Source: Rhodoferax sp. (GTDB lineage Bacteria; Pseudomonadota; Gammaproteobacteria; Burkholderiales; Burkholderiaceae_C). From it: a DNA stretch of 64,000 nt. Where the stretch lies: assembly GCA_003133245.1 (NCBI GenBank), contig PKWM01000021.1, forward strand, positions 62,001-126,000, read 5' to 3'. Both the position numbers and the translations under genes were made by a program. The notes below the pieces were generated by a model, which saw only the letters and a list, made by a program, of their open reading frames with translations, ran no database searches and was not told the origin of the DNA. Positions 7,398 through 18,852 of this stretch are shown here, piece after piece. Every line of letters starts with the position of its first letter. Position 1 is the stretch's first letter.

Positions 7398-7613
7398 TCA
7401 CGCAGCTAACAATTCCCCAAATGGCAGCTTCGACAATGACAAATTGTTGAGGTCCGCCCGCTCGCTGGCATGTTGCACGTCAATGCCGACCAAAGCGCCA
7501 TTGGCATCGAAGTCCAACACCACGCCGTCATTAACTTCGTCCGAATCTACTGATGCGCGGTCAGCCAAGTGGATATAGAGCGAGTCGGTTGCTTTGTCGT
7601 ATGAAATTTTCAT
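7398..7613 (-). CDS. DUF2283 protein
   Basis: A 71-residue protein reading MKISYDKATDSLYIHLADRA, then GVVLDFDANGALVGIDVQHASER and a Leu-rich end. This is the typical DUF2283 pattern, small proteins with a Y-D-x-x-x-D-x-L-Y-I start and no proven role. Its ATG overlaps the stop of the upstream 77-residue gene (ATGA), and such tightly coupled small pairs often behave as toxin-antitoxin modules; for this pair that is inference. The start at 7613 replaces the track start at 7706, which is out-of-frame sequence of the neighbour. Confidence 0.75.
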   Translation of the reverse strand: MKISYDKATDSLYIHLADRASVDSDEVNDGVVLDFDANGALVGIDVQHASERADLNNLSLSKLPFGELLAA

Positions 7614-7843
7614 TGTGAGAACCTCCTGTCTGGAAACGCATTGTGCACGGTTATGCCATCTTCGAGAGTGACCACACGCAAATAGCGGTTCAACTCTTCG
7701 ATCCACACCCAGTGGCGGATGCGCCCGTCATTGGCTTGAATCTCGCGACGCACCGGGTTGGATAACGCAAGCTCAAGCCACTCCACCTTGATGTAAGGTC
7801 GTTTGACCATTACATCGTTGCGAAAGTAGTCGGTTGTCTGCAT
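7610..7843 (-). CDS. small partner of DUF2283, possibly DUF4258-like
   Basis: A 77-residue protein with the line VKRPYIKVEWLELALSNPV, then GRIRHWVWIEELNRYLRVVT and a C-terminal TVHNAFPDRRF. In my memory proteins with this end pattern occur directly upstream of DUF2283 genes, and the fold resembles small RelE/DUF4258-type proteins. It ends in an ATGA overlap with the DUF2283 gene. A toxin role is possible but not shown by any motif here. The track start at 7864 lies inside the glnS end, so 7843 is preferred. Confidence 0.6.
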   Translation of the reverse strand: MQTTDYFRNDVMVKRPYIKVEWLELALSNPVRREIQANDGRIRHWVWIEELNRYLRVVTLEDGITVHNAFPDRRFSQ

Positions 7844-7847
7844 GGCT

Positions 7848-9659
7848 CTATTTTCCCCACCCATCCCTTAACCCCACCGCCAAATTAAACACCATCTTGC
7901 CTGCCTTGTGGTCCACGCCGTCGGCAACAAAGTAGCCATGCCGTTCAAACTGGAATTTGTCGTCGGCGCGGGCGCTGGCCAGTGACGGTTCCACGATTGC
8001 TTGCACCACTTTCAGGCTGTTGGGGTTCAGGTCTTCGATGAAGTCGCGGCCACCGGCGTCGGGTTGCGCGTCCAGAAACAGGCGGTCGTAGAGGCGCACT
8101 TCGGCGCTCAGGCCGTCGGCCACTGCCACCCAGGTGATGACGCCCTTGACCTTGACGGCGTCGCTGCCGGGTGTGCCGCTCTTGGTGTCGGGCAGCACAT
8201 TGGCGTGGACTTCGATGACCTCGCCTGCTGCATTTTTGCTACAGCCGGTGCATTCAATCACATGGCCGTATTTCAGGCGCACCTTGCTGCCCGGCAGCGC
8301 GGCACCGCTGGCATCGGTGCGCGGCGGGAACATTCTGAAAAAGCCTTTGACCGGCTGCTCCATGAAATCACTGCGATCAATCCAGACTTCCTTGCCGATT
8401 TTGAATTGACGCCGACCCAGTTCGGGGATGTGTGGATGCACCGGGGCGGAGCAGTCATCCAGAGCGTCTTTGCCCATCAGCTCGCCCCAGTTGCCCAGCA
8501 CCAGCTTCACCGGGTCCAGCACGGCCATGGCGCGCGGGGTTGACACGTCAAGCGTTTCGCGCAGGCAGCCCTCTAACGTGCTGTAGTCAATCCAACTGTC
8601 GCTCTTGGTGACACCGATGCGCTCGGCAAAGAGTTGAATCGCCTCGGGCGTATAGCCACGCCGGCGCAGGCCGACTATGGTGGGCATGCGCGGGTCGTCC
8701 CAACCATCTACTTTATTGTCATAAACCAGTTGTGCCAGCTTGCGTTTGCTGGTGATGACGTAGGTGAGGTTCAGGCGCGCAAATTCGTATTGCCTGGGTG
8801 GTGGTGCACTCAGCAAGCCGCCTTCAATCAGGCGCTCCAGCAGCCAGTCGTAGAACGGGCGTTGGTCTTCAAATTCAAGCGTGCAGATGCTGTGGGTGAT
8901 GCTCTCCAGCGCGTCCTCGATCGGGTGGGCATAGGCGTACATCGGGTAGATGCACCATTTGTCTCCCGTGTTGTGATGGGTGGCGCGGCGGATGCGGTAG
9001 ATGGCGGGGTCGCGCAAGTTGATGTTGGGGCTGGCCATGTCGATCCTGGCGCGCAGTACCATGGCACCGTCTTCGTGGTGGCCGTCGCGCATTTCCCTGA
9101 ATCGTGTCAGGTTCTCGGCCGGGGTGCGTGCCCTGAACGGGCTATCGACACCGGGCTTGCCGAAGTCGCCCCGGTTGATGCGGATTTCTTCTACGGTTTG
9201 TTCGTCCACATAGGCGTGTCCGGCTTCGATCAAATACTCAGCGGCGCGGTACATGAAGTCGAAGTAGTCGCTGGCCTGATAGGGCTTGGCGTCCGACGTA
9301 CCGTTCCACTCAAAGCCGAGCCAACGCACCGAATTCATGATGGTGTTGACGAACTCGATATCTTCCTTCTCGGGGTTAGTGTCGTCAAAGCGCAGATGGC
9401 AGATGCCGTCGTAGTCGCGCGCCAGGCCGAAGTTCAGGCAGATGCTTTTGGCGTGGCCGATGTGCAGGTAGCCATTGGGCTCGGGCGGAAAGCGCGTACG
9501 GATTTTGGCCGGGTCAAGCTCACCCTGGGCATGGTGGGCTGCGTCGCCCGGGCTGCCCGCCCAACGGCGGCTGGCATAAGTGCCAGCGGCCAGGTCGTGT
9601 TCGATGATCTGACGCAAGAAGTTGCTCGGCTTGATGGTTTCGGGGGTAGGCAGGCTCAT
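7848..9659 (-). CDS. glnS: glutaminyl-tRNA synthetase
   Basis: A 603-residue class I aminoacyl-tRNA synthetase that charges tRNA-Gln with glutamine. It has the HIGH motif in EPNGYLHIGHAKS (H66-H69), the FDDTNP active-site loop, and the KMSKS-equivalent VITSKRKLAQLV, followed by the two anticodon-binding beta-barrels of GlnRS. The start at 9659 (MSLPTPETIKPSNFLRQII) is chosen because 25 extra residues in the track version are basic, Pro-rich and not family-like. It lies ten bases after the RND pump gene on the same strand, but a functional link is unlikely. Confidence 0.96.
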   Translation of the reverse strand: MSLPTPETIKPSNFLRQIIEHDLAAGTYASRRWAGSPGDAAHHAQGELDPAKIRTRFPPEPNGYLHIGHAKSICLNFGLARDYDGICHLRFDDTNPEKEDIEFVNTIMNSVRWLGFEWNGTSDAKPYQASDYFDFMYRAAEYLIEAGHAYVDEQTVEEIRINRGDFGKPGVDSPFRARTPAENLTRFREMRDGHHEDGAMVLRARIDMASPNINLRDPAIYRIRRATHHNTGDKWCIYPMYAYAHPIEDALESITHSICTLEFEDQRPFYDWLLERLIEGGLLSAPPPRQYEFARLNLTYVITSKRKLAQLVYDNKVDGWDDPRMPTIVGLRRRGYTPEAIQLFAERIGVTKSDSWIDYSTLEGCLRETLDVSTPRAMAVLDPVKLVLGNWGELMGKDALDDCSAPVHPHIPELGRRQFKIGKEVWIDRSDFMEQPVKGFFRMFPPRTDASGAALPGSKVRLKYGHVIECTGCSKNAAGEVIEVHANVLPDTKSGTPGSDAVKVKGVITWVAVADGLSAEVRLYDRLFLDAQPDAGGRDFIEDLNPNSLKVVQAIVEPSLASARADDKFQFERHGYFVADGVDHKAGKMVFNLAVGLRDGWGK

Positions 9660-9669
9660 GCGAATGATT

Positions 9670-12600
9670 TTAGTCGCCGGTGGGCGTGACGGCTGCGCCA
9701 GTAAACCACGCTTTGGCTTTTTCGCCCCAGGCATCCAGGTAGGTGTATAGCACCGGCACGACCACCAGCGTGAGCAGGGTGGACGTCATCACACCGCCAA
9801 TGATGGCACGGCCCATCGGTGCCTGCGTTTCGCCGCCGTCACCCAGACCGAGTGACATCGGCAACATGCCGAATATCATCGCCAGAGTGGTCATGAGTAT
9901 CGGACGCAGGCGAACCTGACCCGCATCGCAGATCGCCTGCTTGCGTGACTTGCCTTCGCGCACCCCCTGATTGGTGAAATCGACCAGCAAAATGGCGTTC
10001 TTCGTCACCAGTCCCATCAGCATGATGAAACCGATCATGGAGAAAAGGTTGAGCGTTGTTCCTGTCAAAAGCAAGGCCAGAAATACACCAATCAGGGCCA
10101 GCGGCAAAGAGGCCATGATGGCCAGCGGCTGCATAAAGCTGCCAAACTGCGAGGCCAGAATCAGGTAGATAAAGATGACCGCCATCCCCAACGCTGCCAC
10201 CATGGAGCTAAAGGACTCATTCATATCCTGCGTTTGACCGGCGACGTCGAAACGGTAGCCGGGCGGCAGCTCGGGCCCCATTTTTTTCAGCAGGGCTTCG
10301 ACCTCGCTGCCGGCGTCACCCGAAGGGCGGCCCTCGACGCCCGCATAGAGTGATATCCGGCGTTGCAGATCGAGGCGCTTGATCTGCTGCGCGCTAAAGG
10401 TCGGGACAAACTCGGCCACCTGGCGCAGCAGCACCATCTGCGGCGTCCCGTCGGCACGGACACGGTTGCTGGTCATATACAGGTCGCCGAGGTCGCTGGC
10501 GATACGCCGCCCGGATTTTGGCAGGCGCACATTGACGTCGTAGTTCTGGCCGTCCGCTGCCTGCCAGTGCGAAATCGTATCGCCTGCTATCAGGGGCCGT
10601 AGCGCCTGGCCGATCTGCGCCGTGTTCACGCCGAGATCGCTGGCAAGCTCGTTGTTGATGCGGATGGCAAGCGTCGGATTGGCGCCCCGTTCACTGCTTT
10701 CCAGGTCGGTGATGCCCTTGATCTTCGCCACCTCTTTCATCACGCCCTGCGACAACTCGGTCAGCTTCTGTGCATCTGGTCCGAGTATTGAAATGAAAAT
10801 TGGTTTGTTATAGCCCACCGAGAGTTCGATACCGGCAATGCTGGCGAGCTTGGCGCGGATGACTTTTTCCAACTCCTTTTGCGAGCGTCGATGCGTGATC
10901 TTGCGCTCGGAGAGCTTCAAGTTGATACGTGCGTAGTTGGTGCCGTCATCGGTACCGACGTTGGTCTCGGCAATGACGACCTCGGGAAAAGACTTCAGCA
11001 CGTCTTCCGCCTGATGTGCTTTGGCGTCGGTGTACTCCAGGCTGGAACCAATCGGCGTGTTCAGACGCAGCGAGATGAAGCCTTCATCGGTTTCGGGCAT
11101 GAATTCGGTGCCGACCAGGGGGACGATAAAGAAGCTGCTGACGAAGAGCACCAATGCAATAACCAGAACCTTGATCCGGTTTTCCAGCGACCAGCTCAGC
11201 ATGACGCCATAAATTTGGTGCGCCCTCTGCACCAGTTGTTCGATGCGGCTCATCATGCGTCCCAGCCACGGTAGCCGTCGAAAACGGTCGCCGGCTGGAT
11301 CCAGCCAAATCGAGGACAGCATCGGGTCGAGCGTGAAGCTCACAAACAACGAGACCAGCACCGCGACCGCAACCGTAATGCCGAACTGCAGGAAGTAGCG
11401 CCCAATAATTCCGCTCATGAAGGCGATGGGCACGAAGACGGCGATGATGGCAAAAGTGGTTGCCATGACTGCCAGGCCGATTTCCTCGGTACCCTCATTG
11501 GCCGCTTGGTGGTGATTCTTGCCCATGCCCAAATGGCGCACGATGTTTTCTCGCACGACGATCGCGTCGTCGATCAGCAGCCCGATGCACAGGCTCAAGG
11601 CCATCAGCGTGAGAAAATTCAGCGTGAAACCAAAAGCGTAGATGGCGATAAAGGTGGCCATCACCGCAATCGGCAAGGTCAACCCCGTGATGATGGTGCT
11701 GCGCCACGAATGCAGAAACAGGAAGACGATCAGCACCGTCAGCATGGCGCCTTCAAGAATGGTCATCTTGACGTTGTTCAGTGCGCTCTTGATGCTATCC
11801 GAGGTCGCATTGATGGTCTTGATTTCGACACCCGGCGGTAGCAGTTTCTTCAGGTCTTCAACCGCTTTGCGCACGCCTTCACCGGTCTCGACGATATTGG
11901 CGTCCTGTACCTTGAAGACGCCGACACCGATCGAGCGTTGGCCGTCAATGCGTGCCAGCGACGTTGCTTCCTGCTCGCCATCGACGACTTGCGCGACCTG
12001 GCGCAAATAAACCGGCGCATTGCCCTGGCGGGCGACGATGATCTTTTCGAAGTCCTTGGGTTCCTTCATCTTGCCTTCGACCCGCACCAGTTGTTCGGTG
12101 GCGCCGCTGGTAATGGTGCCCGACGGAAAATCCTGGTTGCTGGCCTGAATCGCCGCAATCACCTGATCAACGCCGACACCAAAGGACTGCATCTGGGCCG
12201 GCTTGAGGTAGATCAGCACCTGGCGCAGCACGGCGCCGGTGACGTTGACCGCACCGACACCGGGTGCATTCTGCAAGCGCTTGACGATGATCTGATCGGT
12301 GATGGTGGAGAGCTCGCGCGGGCTATGTTTCTCCGATGTCACCGCGAGATTCACGACCGGTTGCTGTTCTTGCCAATCGGCGCGGCTGATCAGCGGGTCT
12401 TTGGCCTCGCGCGGGAAACCAGGACGGATCTGTGCCACCTTGTCGCGCACCTCCTGGGTCGCGGCGGCCATGTCCGTGCTCAAACGGAACTCGGCTTGCA
12501 GGAACCCCACACCCTCACGCGTGGTGCCGTAAATTCTTTTGACCCCGTTAACGGTATTGAGCACATTTTCGATCGGCTTGATGAGGTCGTTCTCAACCTG

Positions 12601-12771
12601 CTCGGGCGAAGCGCCGGGGTATTCGACCGATACGAAGACGTAGGGATTGCTGACATCGGGCATTTGTTCGACCCGCAGCCGGTTGTACGAAAAGATGCCG
12701 AGCACGAGTAGCGCCACCATCACCATGGTGGCGAAAACCGGCTGTTTGATACTGGTTTTGGTGATCCACAT
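9670..12771 (-). CDS. RND efflux pump inner-membrane transporter (HAE1-like)
   Basis: A 1033-residue AcrB-type proton-driven exporter. It begins with the usual short cytoplasmic end and first membrane helix (SIKQPVFATMVMVALLVLG), followed by a large periplasmic loop (PDVSNPYVFVSVEYPGASPE) and a central helix bundle with GLLIDDAIVVRENI, whose aspartate pair is needed for proton relay. A second periplasmic loop and a mirror-image helix set (LMGLVTKNAILLVDF) follow. Twelve membrane helices are expected. It is encoded ten bases after its adaptor. No outer-membrane channel gene is present, so it must borrow a TolC-like partner. The substrate cannot be read. Confidence 0.92.
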   Translation of the reverse strand: MWITKTSIKQPVFATMVMVALLVLGIFSYNRLRVEQMPDVSNPYVFVSVEYPGASPEQVENDLIKPIENVLNTVNGVKRIYGTTREGVGFLQAEFRLSTDMAAATQEVRDKVAQIRPGFPREAKDPLISRADWQEQQPVVNLAVTSEKHSPRELSTITDQIIVKRLQNAPGVGAVNVTGAVLRQVLIYLKPAQMQSFGVGVDQVIAAIQASNQDFPSGTITSGATEQLVRVEGKMKEPKDFEKIIVARQGNAPVYLRQVAQVVDGEQEATSLARIDGQRSIGVGVFKVQDANIVETGEGVRKAVEDLKKLLPPGVEIKTINATSDSIKSALNNVKMTILEGAMLTVLIVFLFLHSWRSTIITGLTLPIAVMATFIAIYAFGFTLNFLTLMALSLCIGLLIDDAIVVRENIVRHLGMGKNHHQAANEGTEEIGLAVMATTFAIIAVFVPIAFMSGIIGRYFLQFGITVAVAVLVSLFVSFTLDPMLSSIWLDPAGDRFRRLPWLGRMMSRIEQLVQRAHQIYGVMLSWSLENRIKVLVIALVLFVSSFFIVPLVGTEFMPETDEGFISLRLNTPIGSSLEYTDAKAHQAEDVLKSFPEVVIAETNVGTDDGTNYARINLKLSERKITHRRSQKELEKVIRAKLASIAGIELSVGYNKPIFISILGPDAQKLTELSQGVMKEVAKIKGITDLESSERGANPTLAIRINNELASDLGVNTAQIGQALRPLIAGDTISHWQAADGQNYDVNVRLPKSGRRIASDLGDLYMTSNRVRADGTPQMVLLRQVAEFVPTFSAQQIKRLDLQRRISLYAGVEGRPSGDAGSEVEALLKKMGPELPPGYRFDVAGQTQDMNESFSSMVAALGMAVIFIYLILASQFGSFMQPLAIMASLPLALIGVFLALLLTGTTLNLFSMIGFIMLMGLVTKNAILLVDFTNQGVREGKSRKQAICDAGQVRLRPILMTTLAMIFGMLPMSLGLGDGGETQAPMGRAIIGGVMTSTLLTLVVVPVLYTYLDAWGEKAKAWFTGAAVTPTGD

Positions 12772-12781
12772 GGTGCTTGCG

Positions 12782-13990
12782 CTAGCCCGCTTTGGCGGAA
12801 GCGCCCGGGGCTGCCGGTGCAGCTTGCGGCGATTTCACCACTGCTTTGGCCCCGGCCTTCAGGCCCACCAGGTTCGCGCTGATCACCTGAACGCCGGCCT
12901 CAAGCCCGTTCTTGACTTCGACCAGGCCGGTCTGCTCTTCACGCAGACCAAGCTTGACGCTGCGCTTTGCTACTTTGCCGCCCTCCAGGGTGAACACAAA
13001 GGCCTGGCCCGCATCGTCCCGAACTGCGGCAAGCGGCACGACGGTGGAGGCTTCGGCCTTGGCCAGAACCAAAAATCCCTTGACGAACATGCCGCCCCTC
13101 AGCACGCCGTCACGATTGGCGACCGACAGATACAAGGTAATGGAGCGCGATCCCGCTTCGGTTATGGGGTTGATGCGTTCGACGCGGCCTTCAAAAATAC
13201 GCTCGCCGAAACCATCCACCTTGAACGATGCAACTTGGCCGACCTGGACGCCGGGAATCTCCGAGGCGGGCGCCGGCGCCTCAATTTCCATTTTTCTGAG
13301 GTCAACCACAGTGAACATGGGGCTGTCGGGAGCAACCTTCTCGCCACCATTGACCATTTTTTTGGCCAGGATGCCATTGATAGGGGCGCGTACCACTGCG
13401 TCCTGCATGGCATAGCGTGCCACGCGCGCCTGCGCCTCGGCCGATCGCATCGATGCAGCGCTTGCCTCCAGCGTGCTGTGTGTCGTGTCAAAAGCATTTT
13501 GCGAAATGAAATTTTGTTGCAGCAGTTTCAGGTTGGTTTCACGATTCTTGTCTGCAATCGACCATCTGGCTTTGGCTTCTTCGAGTGCAGCCACTTGCGC
13601 ATCAAGCCTGGCTTTCAAATCGGCGGTATCGATTTGAGCGAGTACCTGCCCTTGCCTGACGTGTTCACCTTCGCGTGCCAGAACCTGTTTCACTTCGCCC
13701 GACACTTTTGACTTCACCGTTGATTGGATCACCGGGGACAACGTGCCCGAGAACGACAGGGTGCGGGACAACCCGCGCGTTTCTACCGTGCTTAGATCGG
13801 CGGGCGCAAATTCCAGTGTGATGGCCGAGCCCGGTTTCTTTTCTTCCTTCTTGGCGGAACTGACACGCCAGGCCACAGAGCCGATGACGCTGGCCGCAAC
13901 CAGAGCGAACAGCGTGAGTTTTACCCAGCCACGACGGTTGCGAATTGGGTTGGTAGCCAGATCAGCGGATACTTTGCGATGAATTTGCAT
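12782..13990 (-). CDS. RND periplasmic adaptor (membrane fusion protein)
   Basis: A 402-residue adaptor that links the RND pump to an outer-membrane channel. It has an N-terminal membrane anchor (LTLFALVAASVIGSVAW), a lipoyl-like half (GEHVRQGQVLAQIDTADLKA), a coiled-coil hairpin (about residues 140-195), the second lipoyl half (VVRAPINGILAKKMVNGGEK) and a beta-barrel, ending in a Pro/Ala-rich tail. The start at 13990 (MQIHRKVSAD) is preferred; the track ORF adds 59 unlikely residues. The gene leads a two-gene operon with the pump. Confidence 0.9.
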   Translation of the reverse strand: MQIHRKVSADLATNPIRNRRGWVKLTLFALVAASVIGSVAWRVSSAKKEEKKPGSAITLEFAPADLSTVETRGLSRTLSFSGTLSPVIQSTVKSKVSGEVKQVLAREGEHVRQGQVLAQIDTADLKARLDAQVAALEEAKARWSIADKNRETNLKLLQQNFISQNAFDTTHSTLEASAASMRSAEAQARVARYAMQDAVVRAPINGILAKKMVNGGEKVAPDSPMFTVVDLRKMEIEAPAPASEIPGVQVGQVASFKVDGFGERIFEGRVERINPITEAGSRSITLYLSVANRDGVLRGGMFVKGFLVLAKAEASTVVPLAAVRDDAGQAFVFTLEGGKVAKRSVKLGLREEQTGLVEVKNGLEAGVQVISANLVGLKAGAKAVVKSPQAAPAAPGASAKAG

Positions 13991-14144
13991 GTCTGTATTT
14001 TCGCGGAGTTTTTTTAAAACTGAAAATGTGCGCTGGGTGGCTTCGGCGCGCAAGCTGGATGCGACGAGATGCATATTTCGACTGACCGGCTGAAGTTTAC
14101 GCGGACTCATGGTAAGGTGATACATCATTCTGGAGTGACAAATA

Positions 14145-14645
14145 ATGAGGCTGAAGCTTTGGATCAATACCTGTCGCTTGCTGCTGATCGGCTTGGCGCT
14201 GACCAGCGCTGTGAGTCAGTCCTGGGCGGCACTTGGGCAAGCACCCTCAGCAGGTGCGGTGCCGGTTTCGCCTTCCCTTGCAGCAGGTGCCAAAGCGCAA
14301 GCCGCCGGCCGGAACGTTGGCGTGAATCGGTTCACGGTGCACCAGACCCAGCTTGAAAGTGGAACCACTGTGATGGAATATGCAACGCCGGCCGGGCTGG
14401 TCTTCGCCGTGTCGTGGCGTGGGCCGGTGCTGCCTGATCTGAGTGCGCTGCTGGGCGTTTATTTCAATACTTTTAAACTCGAAACCGACAAGGTCCGGCT
14501 CGCCGGTCGACGTGGTTCATCGGTGAAGATTGAACGCGACGGTTTGATTATTAGTTCCAACGGCCGGATGCGTGATTTTTTTGGCTATGCCTATGCGCCC
14601 GACTTGATTCCGGCTGGTGTCGATATCAAAAATGTACTACCGTAA
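14145..14645 (+). CDS. DUF2844 exported protein
   Basis: A 166-residue protein with a signal peptide (hydrophobic residues 9-26, cleavage near SQSWA-ALG). The mature part contains FTVHQTQLESGTTVMEYATP, LVFAVSWRGPVLPDLSALLG and a C-terminal MRDFFGYAYAPDLIPAGVD, which fits the DUF2844 family. Family members sit next to DUF3443 genes in Burkholderiales, as here, and the two ORFs overlap by 14 bases. A joint role outside the cytoplasm is likely; its nature is unknown. Confidence 0.82.
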   Translation: MRLKLWINTCRLLLIGLALTSAVSQSWAALGQAPSAGAVPVSPSLAAGAKAQAAGRNVGVNRFTVHQTQLESGTTVMEYATPAGLVFAVSWRGPVLPDLSALLGVYFNTFKLETDKVRLAGRRGSSVKIERDGLIISSNGRMRDFFGYAYAPDLIPAGVDIKNVLP

Positions 14646-15873
14646 ATTTTTCTGGCGCGCCAATTCAATAGCCCTGCTGCTGAGCCTGGTCACGGCTTGC
14701 GGTGGTGGTGGCAATTCGGTACCAGCGCCAACGATCTCGACGCCGGAGCCAGCTCTCAACAATGTGCTTGGCGTCGCGGTTGACAGTGGCCCGGTGGGCA
14801 CCGGCACCAACGTGAATCGCTTGTACACGACTGTCAAAATCTGCCAGCCAGGCACCAGCCAATGCCAGACGATTGACCATGTGCTGGTCGATACCGGTTC
14901 GAGTGGCGTGCGTTTTTTGGCGGGCGTGCTGGCGCCGAGTTTGAACCTGACTCGGTCGACCGTCGGCACCAGTGGACTGCCGCTCCTCAACTGCGTCCAG
15001 TTTGTTGATAACACCTTCGCCTGGGGACCGGTGGCGAAGGCTGATGTTGTGCTGGGTGGCAAGCTGGCGCCCAGCGTACCGATTCAGGTGATTGCCGATC
15101 CGGCGTTTAACACTCCCGCCTCGGCCTGTGCAGTGGGCGGCACAGCGATCACCACCGCAACGCTACTGGGTGCCAACGGTATTCTGGGGATTGGCTTGTT
15201 CAAGGAAGATTGTGGTTCAGGGTGTAGCAGCAATCTCCACAAGGGCTTTTATTACACATGCACCGACATGAGTTGCACCGCCACCAAGGGCGCGCTGGCG
15301 AGCCTTGATCAACAGGTAAAAAACCCGGTGCCCTTGTTTGCCTCAGACAATAATGGCGTGCTGATTGACTTGCCGGCGGTCGACCCATCTGGTGCTTCTG
15401 TTTTAAACGGATCGTTGATTTTCGGCATTGGCACGCAAGCGAACAATCAAACGACCCCTGCAGGTGTTTTGACAACAGACGCGTCAGGCTACTTCACGAC
15501 GTTGCTGGCGGGTCAAAGCCTGGGTACCAGCTTCTTTGACAGCGGCTCCAATGGTTTGTTTTTTGACACTACGACGGTGCCGAATTGCTCCGCGAACAGC
15601 GGTGCCGGTTTTTATTGTCCGAGTTCACCTCTGAATTTATCGGCTACGCTGGTAGGTGCTAACGCAGCGCGGATTGCGGTTTCGTTTCAGATCGATAACG
15701 CGACGGCGCTATTCACGGATGCTTCAAAGGTGGTCTTGTCTGGCTTGGCCGGGCCGATGGGGGACAGCACTACTTTTGATTGGGGCTTGCCATTTTTCTA
15801 TGGGCGCCGGATGTATTTCGGCATTGAAGGGCAGGCGTCGCCTCTGGGGACTGGTCCGTATTACGCCTTTTGA
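14632..15873 (+). CDS. DUF3443 lipoprotein with aspartic-protease-like motifs
   Basis: A 413-residue protein with an N-terminal lipobox (SLVTAC followed by GGGG), so it is probably a lipid-anchored envelope protein. It matches DUF3443 by the segments NVNRLYTTVKICQPGTSQC, HVLVDTGSSGVRF and SFFDSGSNGLFFD. The two D-T/S-G-S sites about 210 residues apart look like the paired catalytic motifs of bilobal pepsin-type peptidases. Several cysteines could form disulfides. The ATG at 14632 overlaps the DUF2844 gene by 14 bases; a GTG at 14617 is possible. Protease activity is inference. Confidence 0.8.
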   Translation: MYYRKFFWRANSIALLLSLVTACGGGGNSVPAPTISTPEPALNNVLGVAVDSGPVGTGTNVNRLYTTVKICQPGTSQCQTIDHVLVDTGSSGVRFLAGVLAPSLNLTRSTVGTSGLPLLNCVQFVDNTFAWGPVAKADVVLGGKLAPSVPIQVIADPAFNTPASACAVGGTAITTATLLGANGILGIGLFKEDCGSGCSSNLHKGFYYTCTDMSCTATKGALASLDQQVKNPVPLFASDNNGVLIDLPAVDPSGASVLNGSLIFGIGTQANNQTTPAGVLTTDASGYFTTLLAGQSLGTSFFDSGSNGLFFDTTTVPNCSANSGAGFYCPSSPLNLSATLVGANAARIAVSFQIDNATALFTDASKVVLSGLAGPMGDSTTFDWGLPFFYGRRMYFGIEGQASPLGTGPYYAF

Positions 15874-15881
15874 CGGGCCAC

Positions 15882-16544
15882 TCAGTTGGCGGCCTGCAAC
15901 CCATTCCTGAAGTGCTCCTGCATGCGCTGTACCGCCAACGCTGGGTCGTGCGCCGTGATGGCAGTCATCAGCGCACGGTGCTCGTTGAGCGATTCTTCAA
16001 CGCGCCCGGTTTTAAGCAAAGAGTTGTGTCGATTGAGTTTCATGACCTTGCGCAGGTCTAGCACCATCTGGTCGCGCCAGCGGTTGTTGGCAATCGCTAG
16101 CAAGCGCAGGTGAAAGCGTTCGTTGATTTCAAAAAAACGTTCCCGATTCAATTGCTTGGGCTTGGCTGCGGTTTCGAGTTCGTTGTGCAAGGCTTGCAGG
16201 TCGGCGATTTGAACTGGCGTAGCGGCGTTGGCAACCACCCCCACGGCGTCGGCTTCGAGCAGACTGAGCAGGTGATAGACATCGGCCAGATCGCGTTCCG
16301 ATACCTCGGTCACATAGGCGCCACGCCTTACTTTCATGGTGACCAGGCCTTCAGTGGCCAGCACTTTGAGCGCTTCGCGCAGTGGCGTTCGGCTGATGCC
16401 ATAAGCTTGGGCGATTTTTAGCTCGTCAATCCAACTGCCGGGTGCCAATTCACGACTAAAAATACGTTGGCGCAGGAGTTCCGCGACTTCTTCGTAAAGT
16501 GCGTGCGGAGCTAACGATGGAGTTGCCACAAGTACCATGGCCAA
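15882..16544 (-). CDS. GntR-family (FadR/FCD) transcriptional regulator
   Basis: A 220-residue regulator. The N-terminal winged helix (LRQRIFSRELAPGSWIDELK, then AQAYGISRTPLREALKVLA) is the GntR DNA-binding domain, and the rest is the helical FCD ligand domain (ELETAAK... NERFHLRLLAIANN). It is transcribed away from the methylmalonyl-CoA mutase gene across 127 bases, so it probably controls the propionate genes in response to a pathway acid or CoA ester. An inverted repeat in that gap (16613-16633) is a candidate operator. It ends eight bases from the convergent DUF3443 gene. Confidence 0.9.
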   Translation of the reverse strand: MAMVLVATPSLAPHALYEEVAELLRQRIFSRELAPGSWIDELKIAQAYGISRTPLREALKVLATEGLVTMKVRRGAYVTEVSERDLADVYHLLSLLEADAVGVVANAATPVQIADLQALHNELETAAKPKQLNRERFFEINERFHLRLLAIANNRWRDQMVLDLRKVMKLNRHNSLLKTGRVEESLNEHRALMTAITAHDPALAVQRMQEHFRNGLQAAN

Positions 16545-16612
16545 TATTGTAAGCTTTAAATAAAATTTTGAATCAATAATTATAAATCATAGTAAACTTA
16601 AGAAAACTCACT

Positions 16613-16633
16613 AAACTGGGTCCAATCCAGTTT
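16613..16633. promoter_or_regulatory. inverted repeat upstream of methylmalonyl-CoA mutase
   Basis: AAACTGG (16613-16619) and CCAGTTT (16627-16633) form a perfect 7-base inverted repeat with a 7-base spacer, about 40 bases before the mutase start. It lies in an AT-rich intergenic region shared with the divergent GntR regulator gene, so it is a reasonable operator candidate for that regulator. The gap also holds AT-rich promoter-like sequence (TTGAAT...TATAAAT) which I cannot assign precisely. Confidence 0.4.
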
Positions 16634-16671
16634 GCAATCTGGGTTAAGTCAACCTTATCGCGATCAATGTC

Positions 16672-18848
<2,177 letters not shown>

Positions 18849-18852
<4 letters not shown>

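Noticed and set aside
8634-9689. 351-residue plus-strand ORF opposite glnS
   Set aside because: It is the Val/Ala/Asp-rich shadow of the glnS reading frame.
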